From: Varanus komodoensis
Taxonomy: Eukaryota > Chordata > Lepidosauria > Squamata > Varanidae
Assembly (NCBI RefSeq): GCF_004798865.1
Contig: NW_025336481.1
Span: forward strand, 4,845,550-4,909,549
Length of the DNA: 64,000 bases
Reading direction: 5' to 3'
This document shows positions 52,401 through 60,560 of this stretch, one piece after another (position 1 is the stretch's first letter; every line of letters starts with the position of its first letter). Both the position numbers and the translations under genes were made by a program. Below the pieces are notes generated by a model, which was not told the origin of the DNA, searched no databases, and saw nothing but the letters and a program-made list of their open reading frames with translations.

Positions 52401-55400
52401 AAAAGGACGGCAGCTGTAGGCAAGGCCACAATTTTGGGTCTGCCTTTCTTGGGGATCTCTCAAAAAGAAGGGTGAGTGAACGGACCGGGGTGGGAGGGTG
52501 GGGGAATTGGCTGATGTGATGGACTTCCTCCCCCTCCTCAAAATCCCCCACTGCATAGGGAAGGCTGGCTGCACAGCTGAATTCTAGGCTGCAAAGACAT
52601 GAGATTCTGCTCACACTGATTTGCCAGTAATGCCCCTCTCGCAACATGACCTTATACTGCTGTTTCTGAATATGTGTAAATATTCTGACTATTAAATCCG
52701 CCAGCGCTTCCTCTGCCTTTCACGGCATCGCACTGTGTAGACATTGTCAGCACAGAATGTTTATCTCCATGCTGTGAAAAATCCCAGCTGTTGCAAACAG
52801 CACATCAAGAGCACATGCTGTCGAAGGAGACAAGGCTGTTTTGGTTCTGGTCAGCTGACAACCTTCCTGGTTCTGTTCAGGTGGGTCAATTCTGCAGGTT
52901 TGCGCCATCAGAGCCAGTGTGGTGTCGTGGTTAAGAGCATGGGACTGGAACTCAGAGGATCTGGGTTCTAGTCCCCGCTCGGCCATGGAGCCAACTGGGT
53001 GACTTTGGGCCAGTCACAGACTCTCAGCCCAACCTACCTCACAGGGTGGTTGTTGTGGGGATAAGATGGAGGAGGAGAATGATGTAAGCTGCCTTGAGTC
53101 CTTTGAGGAAAAAGGCAGGATATAAATCGAAAAATAAATAAATAAAACAATCTCCCAGTGTCCTGAAGAAAAGTTTATGATGTGGTGGGAAATGCCAGTG
53201 TGATTGGTTGCTTTAGTTAATGGGCACATACAAAGTGCAACCAGTAGAATTGTCCCCAAGAAAAAGAGAGACCTGAGTGACATGGATTCGCTTTCACTGG
53301 GGTGTCCCGTTCCAGAATGTTGAGGGACACTCCCATGACCGAATGCCTTTTTATCCAAAAGAAATGAAATAAATCCCTTCACGCAGAAAAGTAGCATGTC
53401 AAGGGTGGAAGAGATATGTTTAAACATGGTCAGCAGTTTTACATAAAATATTACATCATCTTCACCATCGTCATGGTCTAGAACCATTCCATTTTCATTG
53501 TTAGTTTTTTGCGTGGAGATATACATTTAAATGGAGGAACATTCAGTCAATTTGAACCCACACTTGTTCATTATCTCGCAAGGCTTTGGTCCTTCAGACA
53601 CAGATGGACTATATCACCCATTTGTCTCAGCCACCAAAGATGATGATGTTTGTCCATTGTTTTCGATGAGGACCTTGACTTCTAACGGGTTGTGAGCTGT
53701 CCACGGTGTGTCTGCAGGTGGCTGATAAGGCCGATACGGGCACAGAGTGTTCTGCCACATGTCGGGCAGACATGTGTGGGCACCACTGTTGCAGCGTTTG
53801 CAACTCTGGCTTTACGGAGCGCTTGCTTCTCTTGTGCTACGGTTGTCCTTCTGGCTTCAGATGTTTGGCAGCCTTGGTGGATCAGTGTGCAAAATAGTGC
53901 AAAATGATGGGACTTGTTGTTTGGCAACATTTAGGGCAGGCATGGACAGAAGGTGGATCGCCAGATGTTTTGGACTTCGACTCCCAAAAGCCCCTGCTCG
54001 TCTGGCCAATGATGGTCAGATCTACTTTCTGCCTGCTGCTGATCTAGATTGTCTCAGATTCCCCAGTCTTGTCATAGCACATGCTTAGCATGCCAAGGGC
54101 GCAAGGTTTGGGCACGTCCAGTTCCAAAGAATATACGGAGCAGGGCTGGAAACATTTCCTGCCTGAAACGTTAGAGAGCCAGTGGGCCATCCTGGGCTAG
54201 CTGCACTGACCAAGACTGATTCACTGCAAGGCAGCTGCTTATGCTCATATAAACGGCACACATTTGGCATTAAAGCACAGATTTAATGTCACAGTGTGAA
54301 TAAGCAGTGCACTGGCACAGAGCACCTTTTCACTCCTTCCTTCACATAGGCAAGTAAACAAGACAGGAAGGCATATAGCGCTGTGTCACAATCAGAAGTT
54401 GGGCTAGGGTCCAGTGCCGCCAAAGAAGCCAGGATTGTAAACCAGTTTGAAACCAAGTTAGTTTGTTGTTGGCTTATCCTGTATGGAAATCCTGGCTTGT
54501 TTGGGCACACTTAGCCATCACACCTCAGGTTCAGATCTGGTGGGAAGGTATCCCTTCCTAGCATAAAGGAAAGGAAAAAAGGGAGGGAAGGAAGAAAGGA
54601 AGGAAGGGAGGAAGGGAGGAAAAAGGGATGCTTGTGCTGCCATGTTGCTCATTTGCAATGCGGTTTATCAAGCCCTAAATGCTGACCACATAACATTATG
54701 CCTTCACACAGCATTAGCTATTGAAACTAGCATGCATCATTCGCATTAGTTGCAAGCCAATGAATTCGTGCAGCTTGATTTAATATGGAAATGTGACTAT
54801 TTAGCATATTTTTCTGTGTAGTATGACAGGTATATTTTGCTTCCTCTTTCCCTGTTATTATATGCTATAATTGGCAACAAGGAAAGACTACCTGTCATGT
54901 AAAGTTATCAGATCCTAAATTAATGTTGTGAGAACCTTTCTTACTCCATAAATTTTCATTGCGCTTGCTGGAATTCAGCTAGTCCTGTTTTGTCCTGGCA
55001 CGAGGTCTAGTATGCTTCCGGTTCCAAATTCTGAATGGTTAAGAGTAAAAACATTGTCTCAGTTTTGGACAGGGATTTATAAGCATGATCTAATCCCAAA
55101 ATATGGAGAGTCTGGAACCTACAGGGTTTCAAGACTGAATTTTTCTCTCCTACAGTGAGTCACTTTTATATGAAGGTAGTTGCTGAGACATTAAAAGCAT
55201 CAGGACTCCTTCACTTCAGCACTTTTGATAGATACAAAAATAGAAATAAATACTAATACCGAAACAATACCAATACTCATACAGTAACAGTGAATCCACA
55301 CAGCAGTCCTCACTCTCCCTCACTCTCCTCTGTAAATCTCTTGGGCTCAAAACCTAGGGAAGTAAAGGATTGTGTCCATGGAACTGGGGACTTTGTACCG

Positions 55401-56476
55401 GGGCAGAAGCACAGCCAAGGTGTTTTCTGCCTTGCAACTGCATAAGGGAGCAGCACCTCATTTATGGAAGCGCCAGTGGCTGTGTGACACCCACACCAGC
55501 CACCCCCGACTGCATTTCAGACCTATCTGCCTAAGGAGCAACCTGAACACCTCACACCAAAGAAAGGAGCAAGCACCATCCCTTGCTGGGAGAGCTGACA
55601 TTTGCTTGTCCCGGTGTGTCCGCAGGCCATCATCAATCGACACAGCAAAATTTCTCCCTTCCATTTGGTGGTCATTTGGGTAGCCGTAACAACTTTTTAT
55701 GATTTGGATTAAGGAAAAACAGGATTATTTTAAAGAGGTGACCTATAAAGGCATCCAGGCAACCTGTAATAAGGGTGACAGCCTCTCCCAGTCAAGGTGA
55801 CTTAGTGAGTCCACACACACCTCTCCACTGCTCCACTTACCTGTCACCTCTGCTAGTCACCTTACTAATCCTCAGTAACGCTGCCTGAGCTGTTCATTGT
55901 TTTCACTTGTAATTGCTAATAAAATTCCAGGAAAGTTTCTCCAGCATCGTTTGAAGATCATGGGGTTAGTCCCATGAGTAACTTTCTCAGCTCGGGAAGC
56001 TTCTGCCCCCCAGAAATTCCCATTCCCTTCCACCTAGGACATTGCAAAGTGCCTCAAATAATTTAGACATGTTAACACATTCTGAAAGAATAATGAGCAA
56101 TCCCAACAGAGTCAGATACTCACGGCTGTTGGGCAACAGGTTCCTGAGTGATCTTGCTGATATAGTTGGCTGGGACGTAGCCCATGTTCGGGTCCCCGGA
56201 GAGCCGTCTCGCCAAGACGTACCCTCCATCTTCTTTGAGGATACAAAGTTTGTCCCCCTTGTTGACACTCAGTTCATCGGCACTCCTGGCTGTGAAGTCG
56301 CACAGCACACCGAAGAGGGAGAACGTGGGCTCTGTAGGATCCGGGTCCAGGGTGGGATGGAGAGACCCAGGATCTGACTCCCAGAACTCCAGCGAGTGGC
56401 TATTTGGACTTCCGTTGGGCAGACACTTGTTCCAGAAGGTATTGAAGAAGGTCAGGTGTTTCCTAATGTGGTCCAT
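32654..56476 (-). CDS. SRMS: SRMS, Src-related non-receptor tyrosine kinase (eight coding exons)
   Basis: Coding exons on the minus strand, in order: 56476-56124, 46641-46520, 41575-41409, 38877-38736, 37026-36871, 35104-34923, 34171-34015 and 32847-32654. The frame is continuous (phases 2,1,0,1,1,0,1) and gives 490 codons plus stop; human SRMS has 488. SH3 (about 56-110) starts [15 protein letters not shown]; the usual ALYDF tyrosine is a cysteine. SH2 (119-205) has WYISG and FLIRDSES with the phosphotyrosine-binding R146. The kinase domain (about 229-480) has [15 protein letters not shown] (K257), HRDLAARN (D348), DFG (D366), activation-loop Y378 and WTAPEA. The C-terminus ends soon after the kinase and lacks the Csk-type regulatory tail, as in SRMS. 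No N-terminal myristoylation glycine is present, again as in the family. The kinase is cytoplasmic and phosphorylates DOK1 and other adaptors. It is clearly SRMS rather than PTK6 (MRKGN, YEEQ-type words, QCPYEG). No break was seen. Confidence 0.97.
32848..34014 (-). other. SRMS: SRMS intron 7 with repeat scraps
   Basis: Contains a LINE/SINE fragment (CATAAGAAGGTCCCTGCTGGATTAGGCCC, 33,690-33,755), an older tRNA-like scrap on the minus strand near 33,560-33,640, and an inverted L2 end (CTGTACTGCCCAACAGCC, about 33,945-33,985). No gene. Confidence 0.6.
34015..34171 (-). CDS. SRMS: SRMS coding exon 7
   Basis: Codes [20 protein letters not shown] through [20 protein letters not shown] to YE plus one base: activation loop, APE motif and helix F. 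Acceptor CCGCCTAG|GAT, donor GAAG|GTACAG. Confidence 0.96.
34172..34922 (-). other. SRMS: SRMS intron 6; nothing else recognised
   Basis: 751 bases. Open frames of 130-184 codons on the minus strand here are continuations of exon reading frames into the intron or chance; none has family resemblance. A CCCCAGCCAACC-type scrap near 34,640 resembles the common amniote CTCCCATAAACCCCAGCC repeat. Confidence 0.6.
34923..35104 (-). CDS. SRMS: SRMS coding exon 6
   Basis: Codes [20 protein letters not shown] through [20 protein letters not shown] to DFGLARLLK: catalytic loop and DFG. Acceptor CTTTTCGCAG|GT, donor CTAAAG|GTTCAT (weak but in frame). Confidence 0.96.
35105..36870 (-). other. SRMS: SRMS intron 5 with a compound microsatellite
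   Basis: 1.77 kb. Apart from the microsatellite at 35,932-36,042 and a run of about 11 C at 36,586-36,596, no gene or named repeat was seen. A 260-codon minus-strand frame here has no family resemblance. Confidence 0.6.
35932..36042. repeat. Compound microsatellite (AC)n(AG)n(AGCG)n
   Basis: About 17 AC units, then about 21 AG units, then about nine GAGC units, all uninterrupted. The pure units suggest a young, variable tract. It lies inside SRMS intron 5. Confidence 0.95.
36871..37026 (-). CDS. SRMS: SRMS coding exon 5
   Basis: Codes [20 protein letters not shown] through [20 protein letters not shown] to GFLN plus one base: helix C with its glutamate and the hinge. Acceptor TGCTCCACAG|CT. 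The donor AACA|GTGCGT was chosen over the later GTAGCC because it keeps frame and exact length agreement with human SRMS. Confidence 0.95.
37027..38735 (-). other. SRMS: SRMS intron 4 with a reversed SINE tail
   Basis: Contains a reversed SINE-tail piece (TTTCTATCCTGCTTTTTTCCC...CAAGGTGGCTTTCATAG...CCGTTTTATCCTCCCAACCC, about 38,405-38,485) and a short piece like ACTTCTGAGTAGACCTGCATGC (about 37,352-37,375), common in squamate genomes. Open frames up to 379 codons on the + strand are GC-driven and show no family. Confidence 0.6.
38736..38877 (-). CDS. SRMS: SRMS coding exon 4
   Basis: Codes [20 protein letters not shown] then [11 protein letters not shown] and [12 protein letters not shown]2-kinase linker (WERPxSEF), glycine loop and ATP-binding lysine K257. 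Acceptor CCTCTCGCAG|AGG, donor CAAG|GTTGGT. Confidence 0.96.
38995..39232 (-). mobile_element. CR1 LINE 3' part, reversed
   Basis: The top strand reads GGAAGGGGTCTCCCAGGCCATCTAGTCTGACCCCC...TTGAAGACCCTCACCAACGG...AGCCCATTCCACACCCTGGGGGTCCTAACTGTCAGGAAGTGCTTCCTGGCAT, the standard reverse complement of a CR1 3' part. Confidence 0.85.
40379..40620 (-). mobile_element. L2-like LINE 3' end with (AAC)n tail, reversed
   Basis: The top strand begins with about 11 GTT units and ATTATTATTACTAC. It continues CTATGCCGCCCCTTGCCGACGCCTCGGGGCGGC, then TTACAACACAATAAGATA and an A-rich stretch. Read on the minus strand this is a LINE 3'UTR ending GGGGCGGCATAG...AATAATAACAACAAC. Confidence 0.75.
40715..40798 (+). 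mobile_element. CR1 LINE 3' tip
   Basis: TGGTGCCCTGCAACAGCAGG, GGTTGGACATGATGGCTTTC, CCCCTTCCAACTCTACTATTCTATGATTCTACGA. It is a short 3' tip with the CR1 ATTCTATGATTCTA terminus. Confidence 0.85.
41409..41575 (-). CDS. SRMS: SRMS coding exon 3
   Basis: Codes [20 protein letters not shown] through [20 protein letters not shown] to CIQK: second half of SH2. Acceptor AACCTGCAG|TT, donor CAAAAG|GTGGGT, phase 0. Confidence 0.96.
43151..43420. mobile_element. MITE-like non-autonomous DNA transposon
   Basis: The left end TCAGACAACACAATAACTCAC and the right end, read in reverse, TCAGACAATACAACAATCCAC form an imperfect terminal inverted repeat of about 20 bases. The 270-base body has inverted-repeat-like AACCA/TGGTT words and no coding capacity. 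Flanking bases GACTGCAT and GACTAGCC share only the first four positions, so a target-site duplication is doubtful. The superfamily is uncertain (hAT-like by length). Confidence 0.55.
44530..44692 (+). mobile_element. L2-like LINE 3' end
   Basis: GCAGCAGGGAATGATTTACTAG...AAGCCGTCCTGAGGC...GGACAGCATATAAATATTTTAAATAAATAAATAAA is a truncated L2-type terminus. Confidence 0.65.
45702..46013. mobile_element. Non-autonomous hAT transposon with perfect 8-base target duplication
   Basis: The element begins CATGGGTCCTCAAGCTACGG and ends ...CTTTTTGAAGTTTGAGGACCCCTG. The reversed end reads CAGGGGTCCTCAAACTTC, so the terminal inverted repeat is about 17 bases with few mismatches. GTTTAAGG stands immediately on both sides (45,694-45,701 and 46,014-46,021), the 8-base duplication typical of hAT insertion. 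The body is 312 bases, GC-rich (CGGCCCACGGGCTGG words), with no transposase. A relative lies at the window's right edge. Confidence 0.9.
46190..46260. mobile_element. Possible second hAT-like scrap
   Basis: GCAACCATTGGCCCGTGGGCCATATGCGGCCCCCGAGG has the GGCCCGNGGGCC...GCGGCCC pattern of other reptile hAT ends. No partner end or target duplication was found. Confidence 0.3.
46396..46427. repeat. (TTTG)n microsatellite
   Basis: About seven to eight uninterrupted GTTT units just upstream (top-strand) of SRMS exon 2, inside intron 2. Confidence 0.9.
46520..46641 (-). CDS. SRMS: SRMS coding exon 2
   Basis: Codes [20 protein letters not shown] through [18 protein letters not shown]: first half of SH2 with the FLIR arginine. 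Acceptor TTTCCTTTCCAG|C, donor TCAG|GTAATT. Confidence 0.96.
46853..47236 (+). other. Unassigned 127-codon open frame
   Basis: A frame with balanced, protein-like composition: [40 protein letters not shown] and [20 protein letters not shown]. The opposite strand is also open over most of the same stretch, which argues for caution. I do not recognise a family. It lies antisense within SRMS intron 1, has no clear splice sites, and could be a fragment of an unknown mobile element or a retrocopy. Confidence 0.25.
47588..47650 (-). mobile_element. CR1 tip, reversed
   Basis: The top strand CATAGAATCACAGAGCTGGAAGGGGCC...GGCCATTGCAGGTCACC is the reverse complement of a CR1 3' tip. It is short. Confidence 0.65.
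47806..47852. repeat. (CCAT)n microsatellite
   Basis: About 12 uninterrupted CCAT units, directly before the Bov-B fragment. Confidence 0.95.
47870..48460 (+). mobile_element. RTE/Bov-B LINE C-terminal fragment
   Basis: One frame reads [20 protein letters not shown] then [13 protein letters not shown]. This is the hallmark FGHxMRRxDSLEK...GRRxRGRP end of RTE/Bov-B reverse transcriptases. The upstream part is broken and a (GGCA)n run follows (48,355-48,372). It is old and inactive. Confidence 0.8.
50440..50605 (+). repeat. tRNA-derived SINE, 3' half
   Basis: TTCTGGTCCCCACACCGCC...GCCATTCAGCCTAACCGACCTCGCAGGGCTGTTAGGAAGATAACGTGGAG...GGTGGGATATGCATTTA follows the same order as the full copy at 52,911, with more decay. 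Confidence 0.65.
52911..53147 (+). repeat. tRNA-derived SINE, full copy with L2-like tail
   Basis: Head GAGCCAGTGTGGTGTCGTGG, A/B-box-like TGGTTAAGAGC and GGGTTCTAGTCCC, body CCATGGAGCCAACTGGGTGAC, TTTGGGCCAGTCACAGACTCTCAGC, CTCACAGGGTGGTTGTTGTGGGGATAAGATGG and tail AAGGCAGGATATAAATCG then (AAAT)n. It is the best-preserved copy and serves as the reference for the others. The family is typical of amniote, especially reptile, genomes. Confidence 0.9.
53640..53935 (-). mobile_element. LINE C-terminal fragment with a C2H2-like motif
   Basis: The minus strand frame ends [21 protein letters not shown]...RGQLTTR, a C-x2-C-x12-H-x-H type motif of the kind found at the C-terminus of some non-LTR retrotransposons. 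After the stop come ACATCATCATCTTTGGTGG words typical of a LINE 3' end. I cannot name the clade with certainty. Confidence 0.5.
54564..54625. repeat. Impure (GGAA)n/(GGGA)n purine tract
   Basis: A 60-base all-purine run of AAGG, GGGA and GGAA units in SRMS intron 1. Confidence 0.85.
56124..56476 (-). CDS. SRMS: SRMS coding exon 1
   Basis: Codes the unique N-terminus [20 protein letters not shown]..., a proline/aspartate-rich linker (TLDPDPTEP) and the SH3 domain to Q117 plus two bases. Human SRMS starts in the same way (MEPFLRRRLAFLSFFWDKIW). The donor is CAGCC|GTGAGT. The start is the first ATG that agrees with the family. Confidence 0.95.
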
Positions 56477-57285
56477 TCCTTTCTTCCGTCGTCACTGAGG
56501 ATTTCTCCAGCAGGACCCGGTGCTGCTATTCCAAAGGGCTTCTTGAAGAAAAGGAGGAACATAGCAGATGCATCGTGGCTGCGCTTTTCATCTGTTCTGC
56601 TAATGCATGGTGCTCCCCCTCCCCAAACCAAGCCCGGAAACACGAGATGCTGTCTTCTCCCCGCTGAGGTACCCGAGTGCAGGAGCCGGCTACCAGGAAC
56701 TCCCAAGTGCCCAAAGGGTGACTGGATGATCTGGTAGAACTCGTTTTCTGCAGACTGAATAGGCTGCCGTGGAGGAAGCCAGATTGGCTCCTGTTCTGAG
56801 CTGCGCCCCAAATTAGCTCTTGCTTCCACTCTGTTGCCTAAAGTGCACGTGAATTCGCTTCTCTTTGGCGTGCTGCCACAGGTGTCGTTTGCAGTGTGTG
56901 TAAAACGCACTTGTTAAAAAGCAGTATTGGGGCTGGAGCGGGGCGGGGGGGCAACTGGCCCTTTTTGGCTTAAAGCATAACACTTTATACTTTGAAGGGT
57001 GTGAGCCACACGCTAGCCTTTGTTTCCCCAGTGTACCCTATCGTTTCCCCCCGTAAGGGCCGGAATTGGTGCCATGGACTGACGTTTACCATTTTGTAAA
57101 TGGGGAGAAATAAATTGCTAACGAACCAGCTGCATGAGTAGAGATTGCCTCCCCTGCCAGGCCCGTGCTTGCATGCAACTAAGGGAAAAGTTCCTTAGGC
57201 AGTGTCTTGTCACACATGTTTACTCAGAAGTCTGTCAGAGCGGCTTACTGGGTGTGCATCAACACAACTTTAACAGCAGGCAGAG
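56477..57285 (-). other. SRMS: Upstream flank of SRMS (5'UTR/promoter region)
   Basis: No strong CpG island; a short GGGGCGGGGGGGC run at 56,939-56,952 could bind Sp1-like factors. The true transcript start is not visible. Open frames of 110-150 codons here lack family resemblance. Confidence 0.4.
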
Positions 57286-57299
57286 TTGTGGGAGTCCTT

Positions 57300-57440
57300 C
57301 GCAGTTTATTTCCAGGATCATGCCCTGTGGCACTGGTGGGGAACTGTTGGGGATTACCTGAGTGGGGCCAGCTGGAGCCAGGGGTCAGACTAGATGGCCC
57401 GGGAGACCCCTTCTGACCTGTTCTTTTTCTGTGTTTGGGG
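57300..57440 (+). mobile_element. CR1 LINE 3' fragment
   Basis: GGTCAGACTAGATGGCCCGGGAGACCCCTTCTGACCTGTTCTTTTTCTGTG is a CR1 3'UTR piece preceded by decayed sequence. TTTACTCAGAAGTCTGTCAGAGC upstream (57,218-57,240) is a piece of another common squamate repeat. Confidence 0.65.
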
Positions 57441-57935
57441 TACTGGAGACTGGAGGACTGGAGGCTGTTCGAGGCTGCAGTGTTGACTGGAGAGCCATGG
57501 GCCCGCTCTTCTGACAGGGACCTGAGCTTTCCTGGCTAGAGAGAAACTGCGTGGGAACGCGTTCTTTGCTGGGAAGACAAGCAAAGGAGGTGAACTGGCT
57601 CGCTCTGCCTCGGTTTTCTGTAGCAGTGAGAATCCCAGGCAACACGACAAGGCTTTGCCTCTTCGCCATGTGTGGTCTTTCCTGTTTTTCCATAAAAACA
57701 CCTGGAAAAATGGGGAGCATTCACAGCTGGCTTCATAAGCAGGGGGATTTCTGTTGCTACTTCCAGTCCCCAGTCAGATAGACTGGCCCCCTTCCTCCAC
57801 TAACTGCCAGGGAAGACGGCCCATTTCATGTCATGTATTGCTTTTCTGTGCCATCTTTGGGCCGCTTACTAAGTCTTATGCATGTAAACCCAATTAAAAT
57901 AATCTGCACACAACTAAAATCATCTTTAAAGTATT
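57441..57935. other. Unrecognised stretch
   Basis: No gene or named repeat was seen on either strand. Confidence 0.5.
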
Positions 57936-57939
57936 GACA

Positions 57940-58345
57940 GGACCTGATTGAAAAGTCATTGTGTGCTGGCAGAGACTTAAGAAGCTCTTAGCCCATTGCT
58001 GAAAGGATGACAATCTTGGCACCAGGCGGGTCTCACTGGGGAGATCATTCCATGGTGGTGGTGGTGGGGCTACCACGGAGAAGGCCCTCTCCAACACGGC
58101 TGCCCCCAAGAGTCCTGAGAAGAAGCACCCGGAGGAAGATGAGGAGGCTGGCTGTCGGATCCAAAGGCCGGATCCAGTTCCCTTGGGTGGCATGATGTTG
58201 AAGGGCGCCCCAGTTTCCTCTGCAAGCGCCTGCAGGACCAGAGTCTGTCCTGCAGCTGCTTGACTCAGGCTGTTGTAAACCGTCCCAAGACTTCTGTGAT
58301 GGGGCGGTATGGAAAAGTTTTAAATCAATCAATCAATCTCAGGAT
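57940..58345 (+). mobile_element. L2-type LINE 3'UTR
   Basis: TGGGGAGATCATTCCATGGTGG, GGGGCTACCACGGAGAAGGCCCTCTCC and the end GTTGTAAACCGTCCCAAGACTTCTGTGATGGGGCGGTATGG, then (AATC)n. This is the typical L2-family order in reptiles. Confidence 0.85.
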
Positions 58346-58590
58346 TGGAGCCTGAGCAATTGCGGAGCACAGTTGGAAGCCTGGGAAGGGCCCATAAAGG
58401 CCAGGCAAAGACCTTCCTTTTCAAAAAACATTGTAATAATTAATGCCACTCAACCTTCTGTTTTGTATTTTTATCCGTATTTGGTTAACATTGCATTTTT
58501 ATTATGTTGTACTTAGTTTTTATTGTGTTTTATCTCATGCCTGCGAGCCTCCCGGAGGCGCCGTGGTACAACTGGGCAGCACACTAGTGT
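58346..58590 (+). mobile_element. Second L2-type LINE 3' end
   Basis: AAGACCTTCCTTTTCAAAAAAC..., a T-rich 3'UTR, and GCCTCCCGGAGGCGCCGTGGTACAACTGGGCAG, a decayed terminus adjacent to the previous element. Confidence 0.6.
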
Positions 58591-59510
58591 TATGAATGCA
58601 TGAAAGGCACCCTTGTGCTGCTCAGCTTTGCCCACCAACTGGAGCATCTGCGGAGGCGGCCTCGTTCCCGTGGGTCTGCTTCCTACTTTGCTTGTGCCAC
58701 AACTCCTGCCTGCTCCCACTTTCGGTATGACCAACCTGCCGGGCCAGGTACCTGTTCCACGTCCTGACTGCCCTTGCCCTGCCCGCAGCCCCCTGGCCCT
58801 GCTGAGCTGGCCTCCGCTGGCCTGGCCTGGCCTGGCCTTTGCCACTGGCCCATACGCATCTCACAAAGCCTCATCCCTTTCTTGCACGCGGATCCCAGCA
58901 CCCCAGCAGCAGCCGCCTGCTCCCCTCGCCCGTGAGGCCAACGGTTTCCTGACAGGGCTGGGACAACGCCCTCCGGCCCTTGCAGACTCCCCCTCGTGCT
59001 CGTGCTCGGCCTGGCCTTTGCAGGCCCCGCCAGGAGGAGGTCTGCAAACACACGTGGCGCAAAGGCTGCACAACTGGCAACCTTCTGCATGAGGAACAGC
59101 AGCAGGAATGCCCTTGTGGGTGGTGCAGAAGGGCACGGCTGCTTGGGTCGCGTGCGAGGGTCGGATCCTGCTGAGCACCGCTGGAGGCGCTCGCCAGGAA
59201 CTTGGAACACGGCTGTGACCCAGGAGACTGGAGTCCGGGGAGCCAAGCTCAGGGAATCCTATGGACTTGCACGCACCCCCCCAATGGATCCCTCGCAGAT
59301 TCTCCGTGCAGGTAACGACATGCTGGGTGAGGCGCTCCATCAGGTACTGCGGCCCACGAAGGAAGCCTGACCAGGTCCGCCGAGAAACCACCTTGCGCCA
59401 CCCCAGCCCGATGGACCAGCGGCGCTTCACCTCTGCTCCAGGCATAAACCGAACGGCTGCCTTGTGCGATAACGTGGTGATGTTCACCAGAAGCACACAG
59501 GACAAAGCCA
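58591..59510. other. GC-rich stretch with long chance frames
   Basis: Contains repeated GCCTGGCCTGGCCTGGCC (about 58,816-58,836) and long open frames on both strands (159-216 codons). Their composition is low-complexity and none resembles a known family. Confidence 0.4.
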
Positions 59511-60560
59511 AGCGCTCGTGTGTTCAAAGTTTTATTTTTAACAACGCCGAAACCCAACATGGAAGGCTCTTCCCATGCACCACCTCCCGCCATGCCCTCC
59601 TCGGCGGCACCACTTTTGACACCGAATTGAAGTTTGCCACTGCGTGTCTAAGCAGCCAACCAGGTGCTGCACGGCCAAGCCAGGCGAGGGACATGGATGA
59701 ATATTTCTGCTCGAGAGACTGGCCCGAGCAAAACCCCAAAATCGCCCTCCCACGAAGAATGTTGTGTACTGCAAGAATTATGCGCAGAGGATTGCCCAGC
59801 GGTTTGGCCCATGTGGAGAGAGAGGAAAGCTCCCATGGATGCACCCACAGGGCCTTCATCCATAGAGTCCAAGAGGGCTCACTCTGCCAGGCATCCCTGA
59901 CTCTCCTGGGTTTCCGACAGGGCTGCCTTGTCTGGCCCTACCTGTGGAAGGTGGGGATCGGACACGAGGACTTCTGCAGAGGTTCCCCCGCAAGATGTTC
60001 CCTGGTGAGGCACAGGAGGGCCCCAGGCGGCCCCTCCTGGGCCCCTCGGGCAGCAGTTTCCTGCAATCTTTTGTAGTCGGCATCCAACTCCACAGCACCC
60101 CAACACACAGCATTCCCAGTGCAAGGATGCTTGTGCTTCTTGGAGTGCCAAGGACCCCGTTTGCTCAGGGCAGTGCCGCTAGCCCCCTCCCCTGCACCCG
60201 TGCTCATCAGCTCCAGCCAGCATGGACCTTGGGAGCTGCGGCCCAAAGCATCTGAAAGGCACCACATTGCAAAAAGCTCTGCTGCCGCTCCCAGCCAGTT
60301 GCAGGCAAGAGCGTAAGTGGGAAAGTACGCCGGATCATGGGGTTTTGCCCCTCGGTTTATTGCTGCAATTTCAGCCAGGGCTAAAAGCGGGTGTATCTTC
60401 ACTCTTCCAGGGGTAAGATGTGCTGTGGAGCTTTCCTCCCCCCATCTCTTTCTTCTCAGATTGTGAGCACTTCTGCTAGGGAAGGCAGGCCTTTTTGCAA
60501 GCAGGCCTTTTTGCAAGGAAGCCAAGAAGAATCCTATGCATACCACTGTCAAATTATATT
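59511..60560 (-). other. Possible 3' part of an unassigned minus-strand transcript
   Basis: AATAAA on the minus strand (59,531-59,536) is followed by a GT-rich stretch CTTTGTCCTGTGTGCTTCTGG, a plausible poly(A) context. Upstream on the same strand are open frames (60,552-59,938 and 59,859-59,524) and a pyrimidine-rich AG site (CCCCACCTTCCACAG near 59,942). I do not recognise the protein. A + strand frame of 271 codons overlaps. In human the gene upstream of SRMS on the same strand is HELZ2, but nothing here identifies it. Confidence 0.25.

Larger units (their letters stand above)
46642..56123 (-). other. SRMS: SRMS intron 1, 9.5 kb
   Basis: The largest intron. Repeats are listed separately. 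Stretches without anything recognised include 48.5-50.4, 50.6-52.9 and 54.7-56.1 kb. An AACTACAACTCCCAGAAGCC block near 50,922-50,942 and GACTCCCAAAAGCCCC near 53,972 are scraps of a common amniote repeat. Confidence 0.65.

Noticed and set aside
52911-52990. tRNA-like A and B boxes
   Set aside because: Part of a full SINE copy with an AT-rich LINE-type tail, not a free tRNA gene.
32654-56476. Naming the kinase PTK6
   Set aside because: N-terminus, linker [13 protein letters not shown] hinge and absence of a C-terminal regulatory tail all match SRMS.
59261-60076. Longest open frame of the window (271 codons, + strand)
   Set aside because: GC-rich stretch that is open in several frames on both strands; the protein shows no domain, repeat or family resemblance, and no splice or promoter context supports it.
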